A stretch of 59,133 nt of DNA from SVMC01 sp045601345 (GTDB lineage Bacteria > Bacillota > Clostridia > Oscillospirales > Oscillospiraceae). Each line of letters begins with the position of its first letter. Positions within the stretch are counted from its first letter, which is position 1. A model generated the notes under the pieces. It searched no databases. It worked only from the letters and a program-made list of their open reading frames with translations, and was not told where the DNA came from. A program made the position numbers and the translations under genes. Of the stretch, positions 16,655-25,996 are shown piece after piece. Location: the NCBI GenBank assembly GCA_045601345.1, contig JAZRZL010000068.1:1-59133 (forward strand), in the 5' to 3' direction.

Positions 16655-18541
16655 ATGAAACACCAATTGAAAATGTGGTGGATAATCCCTTTTTTTCTTG
16701 TGCTTATTGCGATAATCTGGTATGCACACACGCAGGAAAAAATCAATCATCCAATTATTTCTTTCCGGCTTTCGTCTGATCAGCAGGTCGAGACGATTCA
16801 CGCTTGGCAGAAGGATGATATATACTATGTCTTTTTACCGTCTTATGCAGACCCGTCCTGCCTGACAGCCGAAATTGGTTCCGGATATCAGGTAACAGCA
16901 AATCAAATTGTGCTGACTGATACAACAGATTTTAGTGTATTTGAAGAAAATCTGAGCTATCCTATGGAGATTTCCTGGGGCTTACGTAAGCGCCACTGCG
17001 CGATAGAGTTTCTTCATTCAAGCAATGTTGCGTCAATTTTCATTGATACTGAAACAGGTGACATGAGACGTGTCCATGAAAATAAAAATAAGACGGAGAA
17101 TATCCGCATTTCTGTGCATGACAGTAAAGGGACGCTGGAATACAGCAGCGAAAGCGATATCATCAAGGGTCGGGGTAATGCTTCGTGGGAAGCGGAGAAA
17201 AAACCCTATTTGCTGACATTGTCCGGATTTCCTGATCTTTTTGGAATGGGTTCTGCGGAAAAATGGATTTTGCTTGCAAATGCCTATGACACCAGCAACC
17301 TCCGCAATATGCTAATATATGATCTGGCAGAGAAGGTTGGATTGGAGGGAAGTCCGCAGTGCTCCTATGTTGATCTCTATCTTAATGGTGAATATGCCGG
17401 GCTGTATTTGCTGACAGAAAAGATAGAAATCCAGGAAAATCGGCTGAACATTGTAAATTCTGACGCAAATGAGCCAACGAATTTTCTCTGCAGATGTGAA
17501 GTGAACTCTCGATTTGATATTCTTAACAATCCAATTCTGACGAATTTCGGACGTGTGATAGAAATTTCGAGCCCGGAAACTTGCAGTGATGTGGAAAAAG
17601 CGAGAATTGCAGCGGATGTTCAGCTGATGGAGGATGCAATTTTATCTGAAGATGCGTCTAATTCGAGCTTAGAAATCCTTGATTTGGATTCTTGGGTTCG
17701 GAAGTATTTGCTGGAAGAAATCGCAGGGAACTTTGATGCTGATCGATGCAGCAGTTATTTTTATTGTAAATATGAGAATGGCTTGCCCAAATTTTATGCC
17801 GGCCCAGCTTGGGATTATGATGCGGCATTGGGTCGCGAAAGTACATTGATTATTCCTCGAAGCTTTATGGCCAATAAGCCGTGGGAGGCAGAAGATTCAA
17901 TAACACCTTACTTCACTTCCCTGTATAAAAAGGATATTTTTTATCGCAGAGTTTGTGAATTATATCAAGAGGAGTTTTTTCCGATTCTTCAGAATCTCCT
18001 TGCGGAGGGCATTGAGGAACAAGCCAATACCATCGCCGCTGCCGGAAAAATGAACGCGATTCGCTGGAGTCATTCGGAAGCGGATACCGCCGGGTGGGAG
18101 CAGGTTCACAGTTTTCTTCAGCAACGCGTAGAATTTCTGAATGAAGCATGGATACAGAATATTTTGTTTTACACCGTGAAGGTACAACCCTACGGTGAGA
18201 CGTGGATTCCATTCAGATATTACGCAATGAGAGAAGGAGAACTCCTAACAGATCTGCCGGTGCTTCAGGAGCCAAAAGGAAAAGAACCAGTCTGGATTGA
18301 TCAGGATACAGGCGAACCCTTCGATTTTTCAAAGTCGATTCAAAAAGATACCACACTTATTCTTCAAAATGAAAAAATAACTTTTAAAGAATCACCAATT
18401 GCATTTATTTTGGAGCATAAACATAGGATGCTGGATCTATTTCTCGTTGGTGTGCTGGGTCTGGTGTTCCTTCTGCTCATGTGGATTGATTTCAGACATA
18501 ACAAGCCTTGGAGGTGGAATGATGCGAAATCAAATCAATGA
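16655..18541 (+). CDS. CotH kinase family protein, membrane-anchored
   Basis: 628 residues from ATG 16655 (a GTG ten codons upstream is possible). A hydrophobic segment at about 5-24 and another near 595-615 suggest both ends in the membrane with the body outside. The middle holds CotH motifs: GRGNASWEAEKKPY, LANAYDTSNLRN, YLNGEYAGLYLLTEKIE and the acidic WDYDAALG. CotH proteins have an atypical kinase fold; CotH of Bacillus phosphorylates spore coat proteins, but in this VTC/DUF4956 context CotH-like proteins are mostly found with predicted exopolymer or polyphosphate functions. The stop overlaps the next gene by about 20 nt. Confidence 0.85.
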   Translation: MKHQLKMWWIIPFFLVLIAIIWYAHTQEKINHPIISFRLSSDQQVETIHAWQKDDIYYVFLPSYADPSCLTAEIGSGYQVTANQIVLTDTTDFSVFEENLSYPMEISWGLRKRHCAIEFLHSSNVASIFIDTETGDMRRVHENKNKTENIRISVHDSKGTLEYSSESDIIKGRGNASWEAEKKPYLLTLSGFPDLFGMGSAEKWILLANAYDTSNLRNMLIYDLAEKVGLEGSPQCSYVDLYLNGEYAGLYLLTEKIEIQENRLNIVNSDANEPTNFLCRCEVNSRFDILNNPILTNFGRVIEISSPETCSDVEKARIAADVQLMEDAILSEDASNSSLEILDLDSWVRKYLLEEIAGNFDADRCSSYFYCKYENGLPKFYAGPAWDYDAALGRESTLIIPRSFMANKPWEAEDSITPYFTSLYKKDIFYRRVCELYQEEFFPILQNLLAEGIEEQANTIAAAGKMNAIRWSHSEADTAGWEQVHSFLQQRVEFLNEAWIQNILFYTVKVQPYGETWIPFRYYAMREGELLTDLPVLQEPKGKEPVWIDQDTGEPFDFSKSIQKDTTLILQNEKITFKESPIAFILEHKHRMLDLFLVGVLGLVFLLLMWIDFRHNKPWRWNDAKSNQ

Positions 18542-19223
18542 ACCACAATACCGGCATGAACTGAAATATCTTGTCACAGAGGCACAAATTGCGGTTTTGA
18601 GAGCCAGAATCAACGGGATTATGAAGCCCGATCCTCATGTAACAGCTTCGGGCAAATACAACATACGCAGCTTATACTTTGACGACTATGATAATAGCTG
18701 TTTTTGGGACAACGAAAACGGCACCGATCCTCGGGAAAAATACCGTATTCGCATTTATAATCAATCCAAAGATAGAATTACGCTCGAACGAAAGCGAAAA
18801 GAGCGCGGAAAAACCTTAAAGCGATCCTGCCCAATTACCGAAGAGCAAACTGTGCAGCTGATGCAGGGCGGCTGCGTGCGGGGAATTTCAAATGCACCGC
18901 CGCTATTGCAGCAGCTATGTGAGGAAAACCTGAGCCGCCAAATGAAGCCGGTGATTATTGTGGAATATGAAAGAATTCCTTATGTGTATTCCAACGGAAA
19001 CGTTCGTGTAACCTTTGATACACGCATCGCGTCTTCTAATGCTCTGGGGCAGTTTTTTAAAGAAGTTATCCCGAAGCGTGCTGTCTTGCCAGTAGGGATG
19101 CAGCTCTTGGAGGTCAAATTTGATGAGTATCTCCCAGATGTGATTTATCATGCTTTGCAACTGGATAATCTCCAGCAAACGGCATTCTCTAAATATTATC
19201 TGTGCAGGAAGTATTCCTTATGA
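18522..19223 (+). CDS. Polyphosphate polymerase (VTC) domain-containing protein
   Basis: 233 residues from ATG 18522, with GGAGGTGG upstream inside the end of the CotH gene. Motifs RHELKYLV, IRSLYFDD, YRIRIYN, LERKRKERGKTLKRSC and EVKFDEYLPD match the triphosphate-tunnel fold of VTC proteins, with alternating basic and acidic residues lining the tunnel. Eukaryotic VTC4 makes polyphosphate from ATP; bacterial members are largely uncharacterised. It has no membrane segment and presumably acts at the cytoplasmic face with the DUF4956 protein downstream (21 nt). Confidence 0.88.
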   Translation: MRNQINEPQYRHELKYLVTEAQIAVLRARINGIMKPDPHVTASGKYNIRSLYFDDYDNSCFWDNENGTDPREKYRIRIYNQSKDRITLERKRKERGKTLKRSCPITEEQTVQLMQGGCVRGISNAPPLLQQLCEENLSRQMKPVIIVEYERIPYVYSNGNVRVTFDTRIASSNALGQFFKEVIPKRAVLPVGMQLLEVKFDEYLPDVIYHALQLDNLQQTAFSKYYLCRKYSL

Positions 19224-19244
19224 AAAAGAAAGAAGGTTATTCCT

Positions 19245-19919
19245 ATGTCATTTCAGGATATCTTTAGAAAGTCCTTTTTAGAGGGCTGGGTCAGTACAGA
19301 AATCGGCGTAACAGCGGCAATTGTGACTATGCTGGTTACGGGATTTCTTTCGCTGTATATTTTCTTCTTCTACCGCATCGTTACAAAGAAAACCTTTTAT
19401 AACAAGAGCTTTAATATTTCGCTGACAGGTGTATCAATCATTACAGCAGCAATCATCCTGACGATACAGTCCAGCATTGTCATTTCCTTGGGTATGGTTG
19501 GCGCTCTTTCTATTATTCGTTTTCGTACAGCAATAAAAGATCCTATGGATCTAATGTTCCTGTTCTGGGCTATCAGTATTGGCATTATTTGCGGTGCAGG
19601 CTTGGCAGAGATTGCCGTCATTCTATCCATTGTCCTGACAATCGGTCTGCTGATTCTTGATCGTTTGCCGATAGCAAGAGCACCCATGATTTTGGTTGTG
19701 AATGCCGCTGATCTCAATGCTGAGCAGGCTATCATGAATACACTTTCCTCCTTCTGCAAGTATCCTCGTGTAAAATCCAGAAATATGACCCCTGCTGCAC
19801 TGGATCTTACCATTGAATTACGAACAGACCGCGGCAGTGAGCTTGTTCATGATGTTATGGCTCTCAACGGCATAAATGCAGTATCCCTGCTCTCCCATGA
19901 CGGAGAGGTTACCTTTTGA
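19245..19919 (+). CDS. DUF4956 domain-containing membrane protein
   Basis: 224 residues. Four hydrophobic stretches (about 20-45, 60-85, 90-125 with AIKDPMDLMFLFWAISIGIICG split by short loops, and 130-150) precede a soluble C-terminal ferredoxin-like region (about 160-224). This is the DUF4956 pattern, whose genes consistently follow VTC-domain and CotH genes. The motif IIRFRTAIKDPMD is typical. The biochemical role is not known; a channel or membrane anchor for the VTC partner is an inference. Last gene of a three-gene operon. Confidence 0.85.
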   Translation: MSFQDIFRKSFLEGWVSTEIGVTAAIVTMLVTGFLSLYIFFFYRIVTKKTFYNKSFNISLTGVSIITAAIILTIQSSIVISLGMVGALSIIRFRTAIKDPMDLMFLFWAISIGIICGAGLAEIAVILSIVLTIGLLILDRLPIARAPMILVVNAADLNAEQAIMNTLSSFCKYPRVKSRNMTPAALDLTIELRTDRGSELVHDVMALNGINAVSLLSHDGEVTF

Positions 19920-19968
19920 TAGGAACTGATTACATGAAGATGCTGTCTCAAAAGTTTAAGCAATCTGC

Positions 19969-20010
19969 TATGTACCTCCAAGATCAGGTATTCAGTATTG
20001 GGGGTACATA
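19969..20010. repeat. Imperfect 13-bp inverted repeat downstream of DUF4956 gene
   Basis: TATGTACCTCCAA (19969-19981) and TTGGGGGTACATA (19998-20010) pair with one mismatch. The 285-nt space 19920-20204 otherwise contains the terminator at 20022-20056 and no clear gene. Confidence 0.5.
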
Positions 20011-20021
20011 ATCTTTGTCGC

Positions 20022-20056
20022 AAAAAATGCAGCTGCCGGATGGCAGCTGCATTTTT
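20022..20056. terminator. Bidirectional intrinsic terminator
   Basis: AAAAATGCAGCTGCC (from about 20023) pairs with GGCAGCTGCATTTTT (20042-20056). A- and T-runs on the two sides allow it to stop both the CotH operon and the oppositely oriented genes coming from 21.3 kb. Confidence 0.85.
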
Positions 20057-20204
20057 GAGGGGAAGATGTATGAAAAAGAAAAAGGAGGTAAAAAGATGGG
20101 CTATGCCAGACCCTTCTTGCATTTTCATAATATAATATCCCTATGAATTTTTTGTTAAAAATCGGAAAACAAAAAAGGAACAATTCGAAAATAAAACGTA
20201 AACA

Positions 20205-21302
20205 TCACGCTGTTTGCGTCTGGGGAAGATCAATATTCACAGATGCTTCCATAATTAGCGGACGCAGAATGCCGCAGGCATCAAATCTGGTGTCGCGGGA
20301 GTCAGAGAGAAATACGACTTGAGTTGCGATGTTGTTCACAGTACCGCGCAGGGAGGAAAGAATTCTGTCCACATTTGCGCCGGATGCATCTGGGATGAAA
20401 ATACGGCCAAAGGCGCTGTCCACCGGGAAGGCGGTATCTGTGGTACAGAAGGATATCGTCAGGTTGCTGCCTGCAAAGGCATTTTCCATTTCCCGTGCGG
20501 CAGATTCAATAAGCTCAGCGCGGGTCATGTTGGAGGTGTAGACAATGCTGCCGCTGGCAGGGAAGGAGAAACTGTCAAAAACCACTTCCTGGAATCCGAG
20601 AGAAGAAAGCTCCTTGCAAATTTGCTCCTGATAAGATATGACGGTAGATTTTTCAGGGTTCAGCCTATAATTACCCTCTTCGTCTTCCCAAAGACTGCCG
20701 TCCTCCATTTCCAGAGCAAGGTCTTTGTGGCTTTCGGCAAAATAGGAGTCGGTAAAGGCGGGAATCCGGGCAATCATGGGGAAGCCATTGCGTGTCAGAT
20801 AAGAAATTAGCTCATCCACTGTATCGGTATTGGCTTTTTTTGTATCGGCAATAGAGGTATTATAATAGAAGTTGCCTTTCGTATCCTTTACGTCAATCAT
20901 AACGGCACTGATATTATCCAGCTGTTTGATTTTTTCCATTACTAGTGCCGGTTCATTGCGGATCATATCAATGGTGACGTAAACGCCGGAGAGCTGCTTC
21001 AATTTAGCATCGGCACTCTGCTGATCGTTTTTAATTTCAATTTCCACATTGCTAAGATCATTGTGCTGCTTTTTACTGGAGGAATTGTCCTCTCTGAGGG
21101 GAATATCCAGTGTGCTGCGTGAGAAGTCCAGATGAGCGCCATCAGAAGTATAGACCACATACCGCTGCATGAAAATCAGGAAAAAAAACATGAATGTTAC
21201 CAACACCAGAACAGTAATACCGAGAGACTTCAATGCCCGCCGTAGTCTCAGCTTGTGGCGATAGGATAGTTTGGGAATGGGAATGCGCCTCCTTTCGGGC
21301 AA
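20205..21302 (-). CDS. Putative glycoside hydrolase, DUF4015/GH13-like, membrane-anchored
   Basis: Up to 365 residues. A basic N-terminus with one membrane segment (about 27-48) is followed by an extracellular beta/alpha-barrel-like region: GVYVTIDMIRN, ISAVMIDVKDTKG, GFPMIARIPAFTDSY and FQEVVFDSFSFP, in the order found in DUF4015 proteins, which are distantly related to GH13. Substrate unknown. The start is unusual: the only in-frame standard option near the N-terminus is TTG at 21302, directly after the prmA stop, while AGGAGG lies inside the frame just before an ATT codon. Coupled initiation at TTG or a rare ATT start are both possible. Confidence 0.7.
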   Translation of the reverse strand: MPERRRIPIPKLSYRHKLRLRRALKSLGITVLVLVTFMFFFLIFMQRYVVYTSDGAHLDFSRSTLDIPLREDNSSSKKQHNDLSNVEIEIKNDQQSADAKLKQLSGVYVTIDMIRNEPALVMEKIKQLDNISAVMIDVKDTKGNFYYNTSIADTKKANTDTVDELISYLTRNGFPMIARIPAFTDSYFAESHKDLALEMEDGSLWEDEEGNYRLNPEKSTVISYQEQICKELSSLGFQEVVFDSFSFPASGSIVYTSNMTRAELIESAAREMENAFAGSNLTISFCTTDTAFPVDSAFGRIFIPDASGANVDRILSSLRGTVNNIATQVVFLSDSRDTRFDACGILRPLIMEASVNIDLPQTQTA

Positions 21303-22274
21303 TTAGCCCTTTTTGGCTGTGATGCAGCACCAATCATCCATGGTGCCAATGCTGAGAATTTGAAGTCCAACGGCAGTAATTGCCTTTTTGACTTCATCCA
21401 GCCGGGTATTGAGAATGCCGGAGCAGATGAAAAGCCCGTCCGGCTTCAGGAAGTGTGGTATCACCGGGGCAAGGGGGATGATCACATCCGCAACGATATT
21501 GGCAAGCACAATATCATAGGGCACGGCGGACAACGCCTGCATACGAGTCTGATCGTTGATAACATCTCCAGTGCAGGCTGTAAAGCGATCACCCAACAGG
21601 GAATTTATTGCGGCGTTTTCTCTTGCAATATCCTCCGCCTTGGGATCAATATCCACGCCAATTGCGGATGCTGCCCCCAGAAGCAGGGCGGTAATGGAGA
21701 GAATGCCGCTGCCGCTGCCTAGATCAATAACCCGTTCTCCACCTTTAATAAAAGTTTCCAGCTCCATCATGCACATTTGGGTGGAGGCATGTGCGCCGGT
21801 GCCAAAGATCATACCGGGATCAAGCCGAATCTGCACACGATTTTCCAGATTTTCCGGCTCCAGCCACATGGGAACCACCAAAAGACGATCGCCAATGGGG
21901 ATGGGCTGATAATATTGCTTCCAATTATTCTCCCAATCCTCATCGCGCACATTTTCGCAATGTAAGGTAAGAGCGCCGGGATGATAGTCGGCATATTGCT
22001 TTTTCATATCGTCCAATGCGGAACGGAGGTAGCTGATTTGCTCAGGTGCCTGCGGACCGTCTTCCAGATAAAGGCGAATCTGGCTTATTCCCGCCATAGA
22101 TTGGGACAGTTCTTCATCAACATAGTCCCAATATTGACGATTTTCCTCCAAAAATTCATTAAAATCCGTTTCATCGTCCATAATAAAGCTATCAAAGCCA
22201 AGCATGGTCAGGCTTGCTGCAACCAGATCAATGACCTGCGGTGTAGTATGAATGGTAAGCTCCAGCCACTGCAT
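21303..22274 (-). CDS. prmA: Ribosomal protein L11 methyltransferase
   Basis: 323 residues from ATG 22274 (MQWLELTI, which matches the usual PrmA N-terminus; ATG 22280 two codons earlier is also possible, both behind GAGAGGGGG). The N-terminal L11-binding region (1-110) is followed by a Rossmann methyltransferase domain with MIFGTGAHASTQ, VIDLGSGSGILSI (SAM-binding motif I) and DIVLANIVADVI. The enzyme trimethylates ribosomal protein L11. It is divergent from the M16 peptidase genes and directly abuts the DUF4015 gene. Confidence 0.92.
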   Translation of the reverse strand: MQWLELTIHTTPQVIDLVAASLTMLGFDSFIMDDETDFNEFLEENRQYWDYVDEELSQSMAGISQIRLYLEDGPQAPEQISYLRSALDDMKKQYADYHPGALTLHCENVRDEDWENNWKQYYQPIPIGDRLLVVPMWLEPENLENRVQIRLDPGMIFGTGAHASTQMCMMELETFIKGGERVIDLGSGSGILSITALLLGAASAIGVDIDPKAEDIARENAAINSLLGDRFTACTGDVINDQTRMQALSAVPYDIVLANIVADVIIPLAPVIPHFLKPDGLFICSGILNTRLDEVKKAITAVGLQILSIGTMDDWCCITAKKG

Positions 22275-22350
22275 ATTCATGCCCCCTCTCAATACGCCTA
22301 TTAGTTTACATGAACTGGCGGTCAAACTCAAGGTTTTTTTTATTTTGGTC

Positions 22351-22378
22351 TTTTATTTTTCGCTGATAGGTGTATAAT
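22351..22378 (+). promoter_or_regulatory. Promoter of the M16 peptidase operon
   Basis: A perfect TATAAT at 22373-22378 with a weak TTTTAT at 22351-22356 (16-nt spacer), about 35 nt ahead of the first start codon. Confidence 0.45.
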
Positions 22379-22417
22379 ATAACCTACAAAACCAGAAAAG
22401 GAAAGGAATTTGTGCCC

Positions 22418-23686
22418 ATGGAACCGAGAATCCAACTGAGACCCGGTGTTTATCTTCGAGCTATTCAGACAGAAAAGTTCAAGACTGCCTGCCTGAGCCT
22501 AAACTTTGTACGCCCTCTGACGGCGGTTGAGGCACCATTAGCTGCGCTTCTGCCCAGTGTCCTGCTGCGGGGTACGGCGCATTATCCCGATATTCGTGCG
22601 ATTTCCTCTTTTCTGGATGCTCACTACGGCGCATCGGTGGGGACACTTGTTCGAAAAAAGGGTGAGATTTTGACTACCGGTTTTTATGCCGATTTTCTGG
22701 AGGAGAAATTTCTTCCGAAAGGAGAGCAGATTTTTTCCCCTATGCTGGCTTTTTTGGGAGAGCTGCTTTTTGCTCCCTGTATGGAGAATGGCGCTTTCCT
22801 GCCAGATGCCTTTGCGGGAGAAAAACAAAATCTTTTGGATTCCATTGATTGGCGATTAAATGATAAGCGTGCTTATGCGCAGGAACAAATGCTTCGTGTG
22901 ATGTGTGCCAAGGAAGCTTATGGAATTCCGCGACTGGGCGATCGGCAGGATGCCGAGAAAATTACACCGGCATCTCTTGTGAACTATTATTACCATCTTC
23001 TTTCCTGTTCCCGACTGGAGCTTTTTTACATGGGCAGACGATCCGCAGAGGAGGTTGGACAGGCGCTCGGAGCTATTCTGGAGCAGCTTCCTATTGCTGA
23101 GCCTGATGTTGCATCTACCTGCGTTTTGACTGGGAGTGGAGAGGTTCGTTATATGACCCAGACGATGGATATTACACAGGGGAAGCTTTGCATGGGATTC
23201 CGTACCGGTTTGACTGGAGCCGACCCCGATTATCCGGCCATGATGTTGTTCTGTGCTGTATATGGCGGAGGAGCAACAAGTAAGCTTTTTGTGAATGTAA
23301 GAGAGAGACGCTCTCTTTGCTATTATGTGTCAGCAACGCTGGATAAGTTTAAGGGTATCATGACAGTTTCGTCCGGCATTGAGGCGAAAAACTATGATAT
23401 TGCACAGGATGAAATTTTACGTCAGTTAGAGGTCTGTGTACAGGGACGGATCACGGAGGAGGAGCTGGAATGCGCCCGCAAATCACTTCTCAGTTCACTG
23501 ACTGCCTTTTTGGATTCGCCAGGTCGGATTGATGAGTATATGCTTGGTTGTGCCCTTTCTGGCAGCGAAATGCCCATCAAGACCCTGATGGAGCGCTTGT
23601 CTCAAGTGACGCTGGCGCAGGTGATTGACGCAGCGAAGAGAGTTCGTCTGGATACCGTATATTTCTTGAAGGGAGCAGCGGAATGA
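22418..23686 (+). CDS. M16 family peptidase-like protein lacking the zinc motif (YmfF-like)
   Basis: 422 residues from ATG 22418 (GTG 22412 is nearer to the GAAAGGA site and equally plausible). The fold of insulinase-like peptidases is recognisable (LLRGTAHYPD, LDAHYGASVG, a later VNVRERRSLCYYVSATLD segment typical of the R/Y pair) but the HxxEH zinc site is absent. In Bacillus the YmfF/YmfH pair has the same arrangement: one member without the site and one with it, as in heterodimeric mitochondrial processing peptidase. It overlaps the active partner by 4 nt. Confidence 0.85.
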   Translation: MEPRIQLRPGVYLRAIQTEKFKTACLSLNFVRPLTAVEAPLAALLPSVLLRGTAHYPDIRAISSFLDAHYGASVGTLVRKKGEILTTGFYADFLEEKFLPKGEQIFSPMLAFLGELLFAPCMENGAFLPDAFAGEKQNLLDSIDWRLNDKRAYAQEQMLRVMCAKEAYGIPRLGDRQDAEKITPASLVNYYYHLLSCSRLELFYMGRRSAEEVGQALGAILEQLPIAEPDVASTCVLTGSGEVRYMTQTMDITQGKLCMGFRTGLTGADPDYPAMMLFCAVYGGGATSKLFVNVRERRSLCYYVSATLDKFKGIMTVSSGIEAKNYDIAQDEILRQLEVCVQGRITEEELECARKSLLSSLTAFLDSPGRIDEYMLGCALSGSEMPIKTLMERLSQVTLAQVIDAAKRVRLDTVYFLKGAAE

Positions 23687-24969
23687 ACACAATTCATTTT
23701 CCTCATTTGGGAGAAATCTGTTATGAACAGCGGCTGCCAAACGGCTTGATGATCCGTGTGATTCCTAAAAGCGGTTTTTCTCGCAAATATGCATTTTTTG
23801 CAACCAATTATGGTTCTATTCATACACGCTTTACACTGGACGGTCAGAACTTCATCTCTCCCGATGGTGTTGCCCATTATTTGGAGCATAAAACCTTTGA
23901 TATGCCTTGGGGCAATGCAATGCAGGTATTTGCCCAACGGGGTGCCAGCCCCAATGCGTTTACCAGCTACTCCATGACGGCTTATTATTTTGACTGTACC
24001 GAGGCATTTGATGAAAATCTGCGTTTGCTTTTGGAATTTGTTTCAACGCCCTATTATACGCAGGAGAGCGTGGAAAAGGAACGATGCATCATTGAACAGG
24101 AAATTCATATGTATGAGGACAGTGCAGAATCGCGTGTTTTTGAGAATCTGTTTGCCTGCCTTTATCAACACCATCCCATTCGTGTACCTATTGCAGGTAC
24201 AGTAGAGAGTATTCAGGCTATCACGGCACAAACACTTTGCGACTGCCATAGAGCATTCTATGATCCATCCAACATGATGCTTTGCGTGGTGGGGGATGTG
24301 GAGCCGGAGAGCGTTATTAGCGCGGCCATGGAGCTGCTGCCCAAGGAGTCCAGCGGAGTTTGTGTCCGAACCTACGGTTCGGAGGAAACGATGCGGCCGG
24401 CACAATCTCGGATGGAGGTTTCTATGGAAATTTCAATGCCAACCTTCGCTGTCGGCTTCAAATGTAAGAGTGCCGAGAATGGAGAAAGCTCCATGCGTCA
24501 GGAATTTGTCGGAGATTTGGCCGCAGAAGTGCTTATGGGGGAATCCTCAGAGCTGTATCAGCAGCTCTATGAGGCCGGTCTCATTGATTCGGAATTTTCC
24601 TGCGGCTTTGAGAGTGTTCCACGGGCTGCCATGCTCACAGCCGCTGGTGACAGCCGTGATCCTGATGCCGTTTGCTCCGCAATTCTTGCACAGGCAGATA
24701 AAATCCTTGCTGAGGGTGTGGATGAAGCATTGTTTGATCGACTGAAAAAATCCGCACTTGGTCGCCGTCTGCGGGATCTGGACAGTTTCGAGTCGATCTG
24801 CTATCGGCAATGTGCCTACTATTTTGATCGGTGCAACTATTTTACCTTTCCTGAGGTCTATCAGGATATCAGCATAAAAGATGTATATGCTTTCCTGCGT
24901 GAGACAGTCAAGGAAGAGCGAATGGCAATATCTATTATTTATCCGAAAGGAGCGACGGTATGTTCTTAA
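23683..24969 (+). CDS. M16 family zinc peptidase (YmfH-like)
   Basis: 428 residues. The zinc-binding HYLEH (about residues 66-70) and the distal Glu in IIEQEIHMYED about 75 residues later form the complete active site of an inverted-zinc M16 peptidase. It should degrade peptides in a clamshell chamber together with the inactive upstream partner (ATGA overlap). The stop overlaps the lgt start by 10 nt, so three genes form one operon. The physiological substrate is not known for this pair. Confidence 0.9.
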   Translation: MNTIHFPHLGEICYEQRLPNGLMIRVIPKSGFSRKYAFFATNYGSIHTRFTLDGQNFISPDGVAHYLEHKTFDMPWGNAMQVFAQRGASPNAFTSYSMTAYYFDCTEAFDENLRLLLEFVSTPYYTQESVEKERCIIEQEIHMYEDSAESRVFENLFACLYQHHPIRVPIAGTVESIQAITAQTLCDCHRAFYDPSNMMLCVVGDVEPESVISAAMELLPKESSGVCVRTYGSEETMRPAQSRMEVSMEISMPTFAVGFKCKSAENGESSMRQEFVGDLAAEVLMGESSELYQQLYEAGLIDSEFSCGFESVPRAAMLTAAGDSRDPDAVCSAILAQADKILAEGVDEALFDRLKKSALGRRLRDLDSFESICYRQCAYYFDRCNYFTFPEVYQDISIKDVYAFLRETVKEERMAISIIYPKGATVCS

Positions 24970-25880
24970 CAAATGTTACCTTTCCTGGCCTTGGGTTAGA
25001 TATGGACATCAATCCGGTAGCGTTTACCATTGGCGGAAAAGAAATTTACTGGTACGGTATGATTCTGGCGTTTGGTTATTTCTTGGCGGTTGTCTATGCC
25101 CTGCGCCGGGTCAAGGAATTTGGCCTGACGGAGGATCATATTCTTGACGGTCTCCTGATTGTTACGCCCATTGCCATTGTCTGTGCCAGAGCGTATTTCT
25201 GTATCTTCAATTGGAAGCTTTTTGCGGATGATCCTATTTCCTGCCTCTATATTTGGGAGGGCGGAATTGCCATCTATGGCAGCGTGATCGGTGCGGTGAT
25301 ATCTACCATTCTTTACGCCCGCTGGAAGAAGGTGCCCCTTTTGCCGCTATTGGATCTGATTGCTTTGGGTTTTATGATTGGCCAGTTTGTTGGACGATGG
25401 GGTAATTTTGTCAACTGTGAAGCACATGGCGGCGTGACGGATTCTTTCCTGCGTATGGGTATTGCCGATGCGCTGGGAAATATTACATACTATCACCCGA
25501 CCTTCCTTTATGAATCTGTATGGAATTTTGTAGGTTTCCTTTTCCTGCATTTTTATAGCAGACACAGAAAGTTTGACGGCCAGATCTTCACCATGTATGT
25601 GGCGTGGTATGGGCTGGGACGCGCTTTTATTGAGGGACTGCGTACCGACAGCCTGTATTTGTTCCAAACCGATATCCGTGTCAGCCAGCTGCTTGCAGCA
25701 GTTTCCTTTGTGATTGCTGCTATATTGCTGGTGTGGCTACTGGTGATCCGAAAGCCCGATCCGACAAAGCTTTATGTTAATCAGCTTGCAGCGAAGGAGG
25801 CTGAGAAAACGGATGAGGTGACGAAGGATACGGAAGGGGAGATTGTTCACGAAATTCAAGAAACAGACATGGAAAATTAA
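24960..25880 (+). CDS. lgt: Prolipoprotein diacylglyceryl transferase
   Basis: 306 residues with about seven membrane segments. The Lgt signature GRWGNFVNCEAHGG (near residue 145) is intact and includes the Arg and Asn-Glu residues needed for transfer of diacylglycerol from phosphatidylglycerol to the lipobox Cys. It acts at the cytoplasmic membrane and would lipidate proteins such as the barnase lipoprotein at 37.2 kb. The C-terminus carries a charged cytoplasmic tail of about 35 residues (Lys/Glu/Thr-rich) beyond the usual end. Confidence 0.95.
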   Translation: MFLTNVTFPGLGLDMDINPVAFTIGGKEIYWYGMILAFGYFLAVVYALRRVKEFGLTEDHILDGLLIVTPIAIVCARAYFCIFNWKLFADDPISCLYIWEGGIAIYGSVIGAVISTILYARWKKVPLLPLLDLIALGFMIGQFVGRWGNFVNCEAHGGVTDSFLRMGIADALGNITYYHPTFLYESVWNFVGFLFLHFYSRHRKFDGQIFTMYVAWYGLGRAFIEGLRTDSLYLFQTDIRVSQLLAAVSFVIAAILLVWLLVIRKPDPTKLYVNQLAAKEAEKTDEVTKDTEGEIVHEIQETDMEN

Positions 25881-25932
25881 GGAAAAATTTACAAATTGCG
25901 TGTGCTTACTACTACCATTTTTCAGTAACCTG

Positions 25933-25941
25933 TGCTATAAT
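25933..25941 (+). promoter_or_regulatory. Extended -10 promoter of the coiled-coil protein gene
   Basis: TGCTATAAT, a TGn extended -10, about 55 nt before ATG 25997; no good -35 is seen, as is usual for extended -10 promoters. Confidence 0.5.
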
Positions 25942-25996
25942 TCTATTAGAAATACCATCTGCCGCAATGCGGTAATTTGGAAAGGAGTATTTGAAT

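Noticed and set aside
19934..20011. A 25-codon ORF after the DUF4956 gene with an AGGA-type site
   Set aside because: Very short, overlaps an inverted repeat and has no features of a known peptide; the match to a ribosome binding site can be chance.
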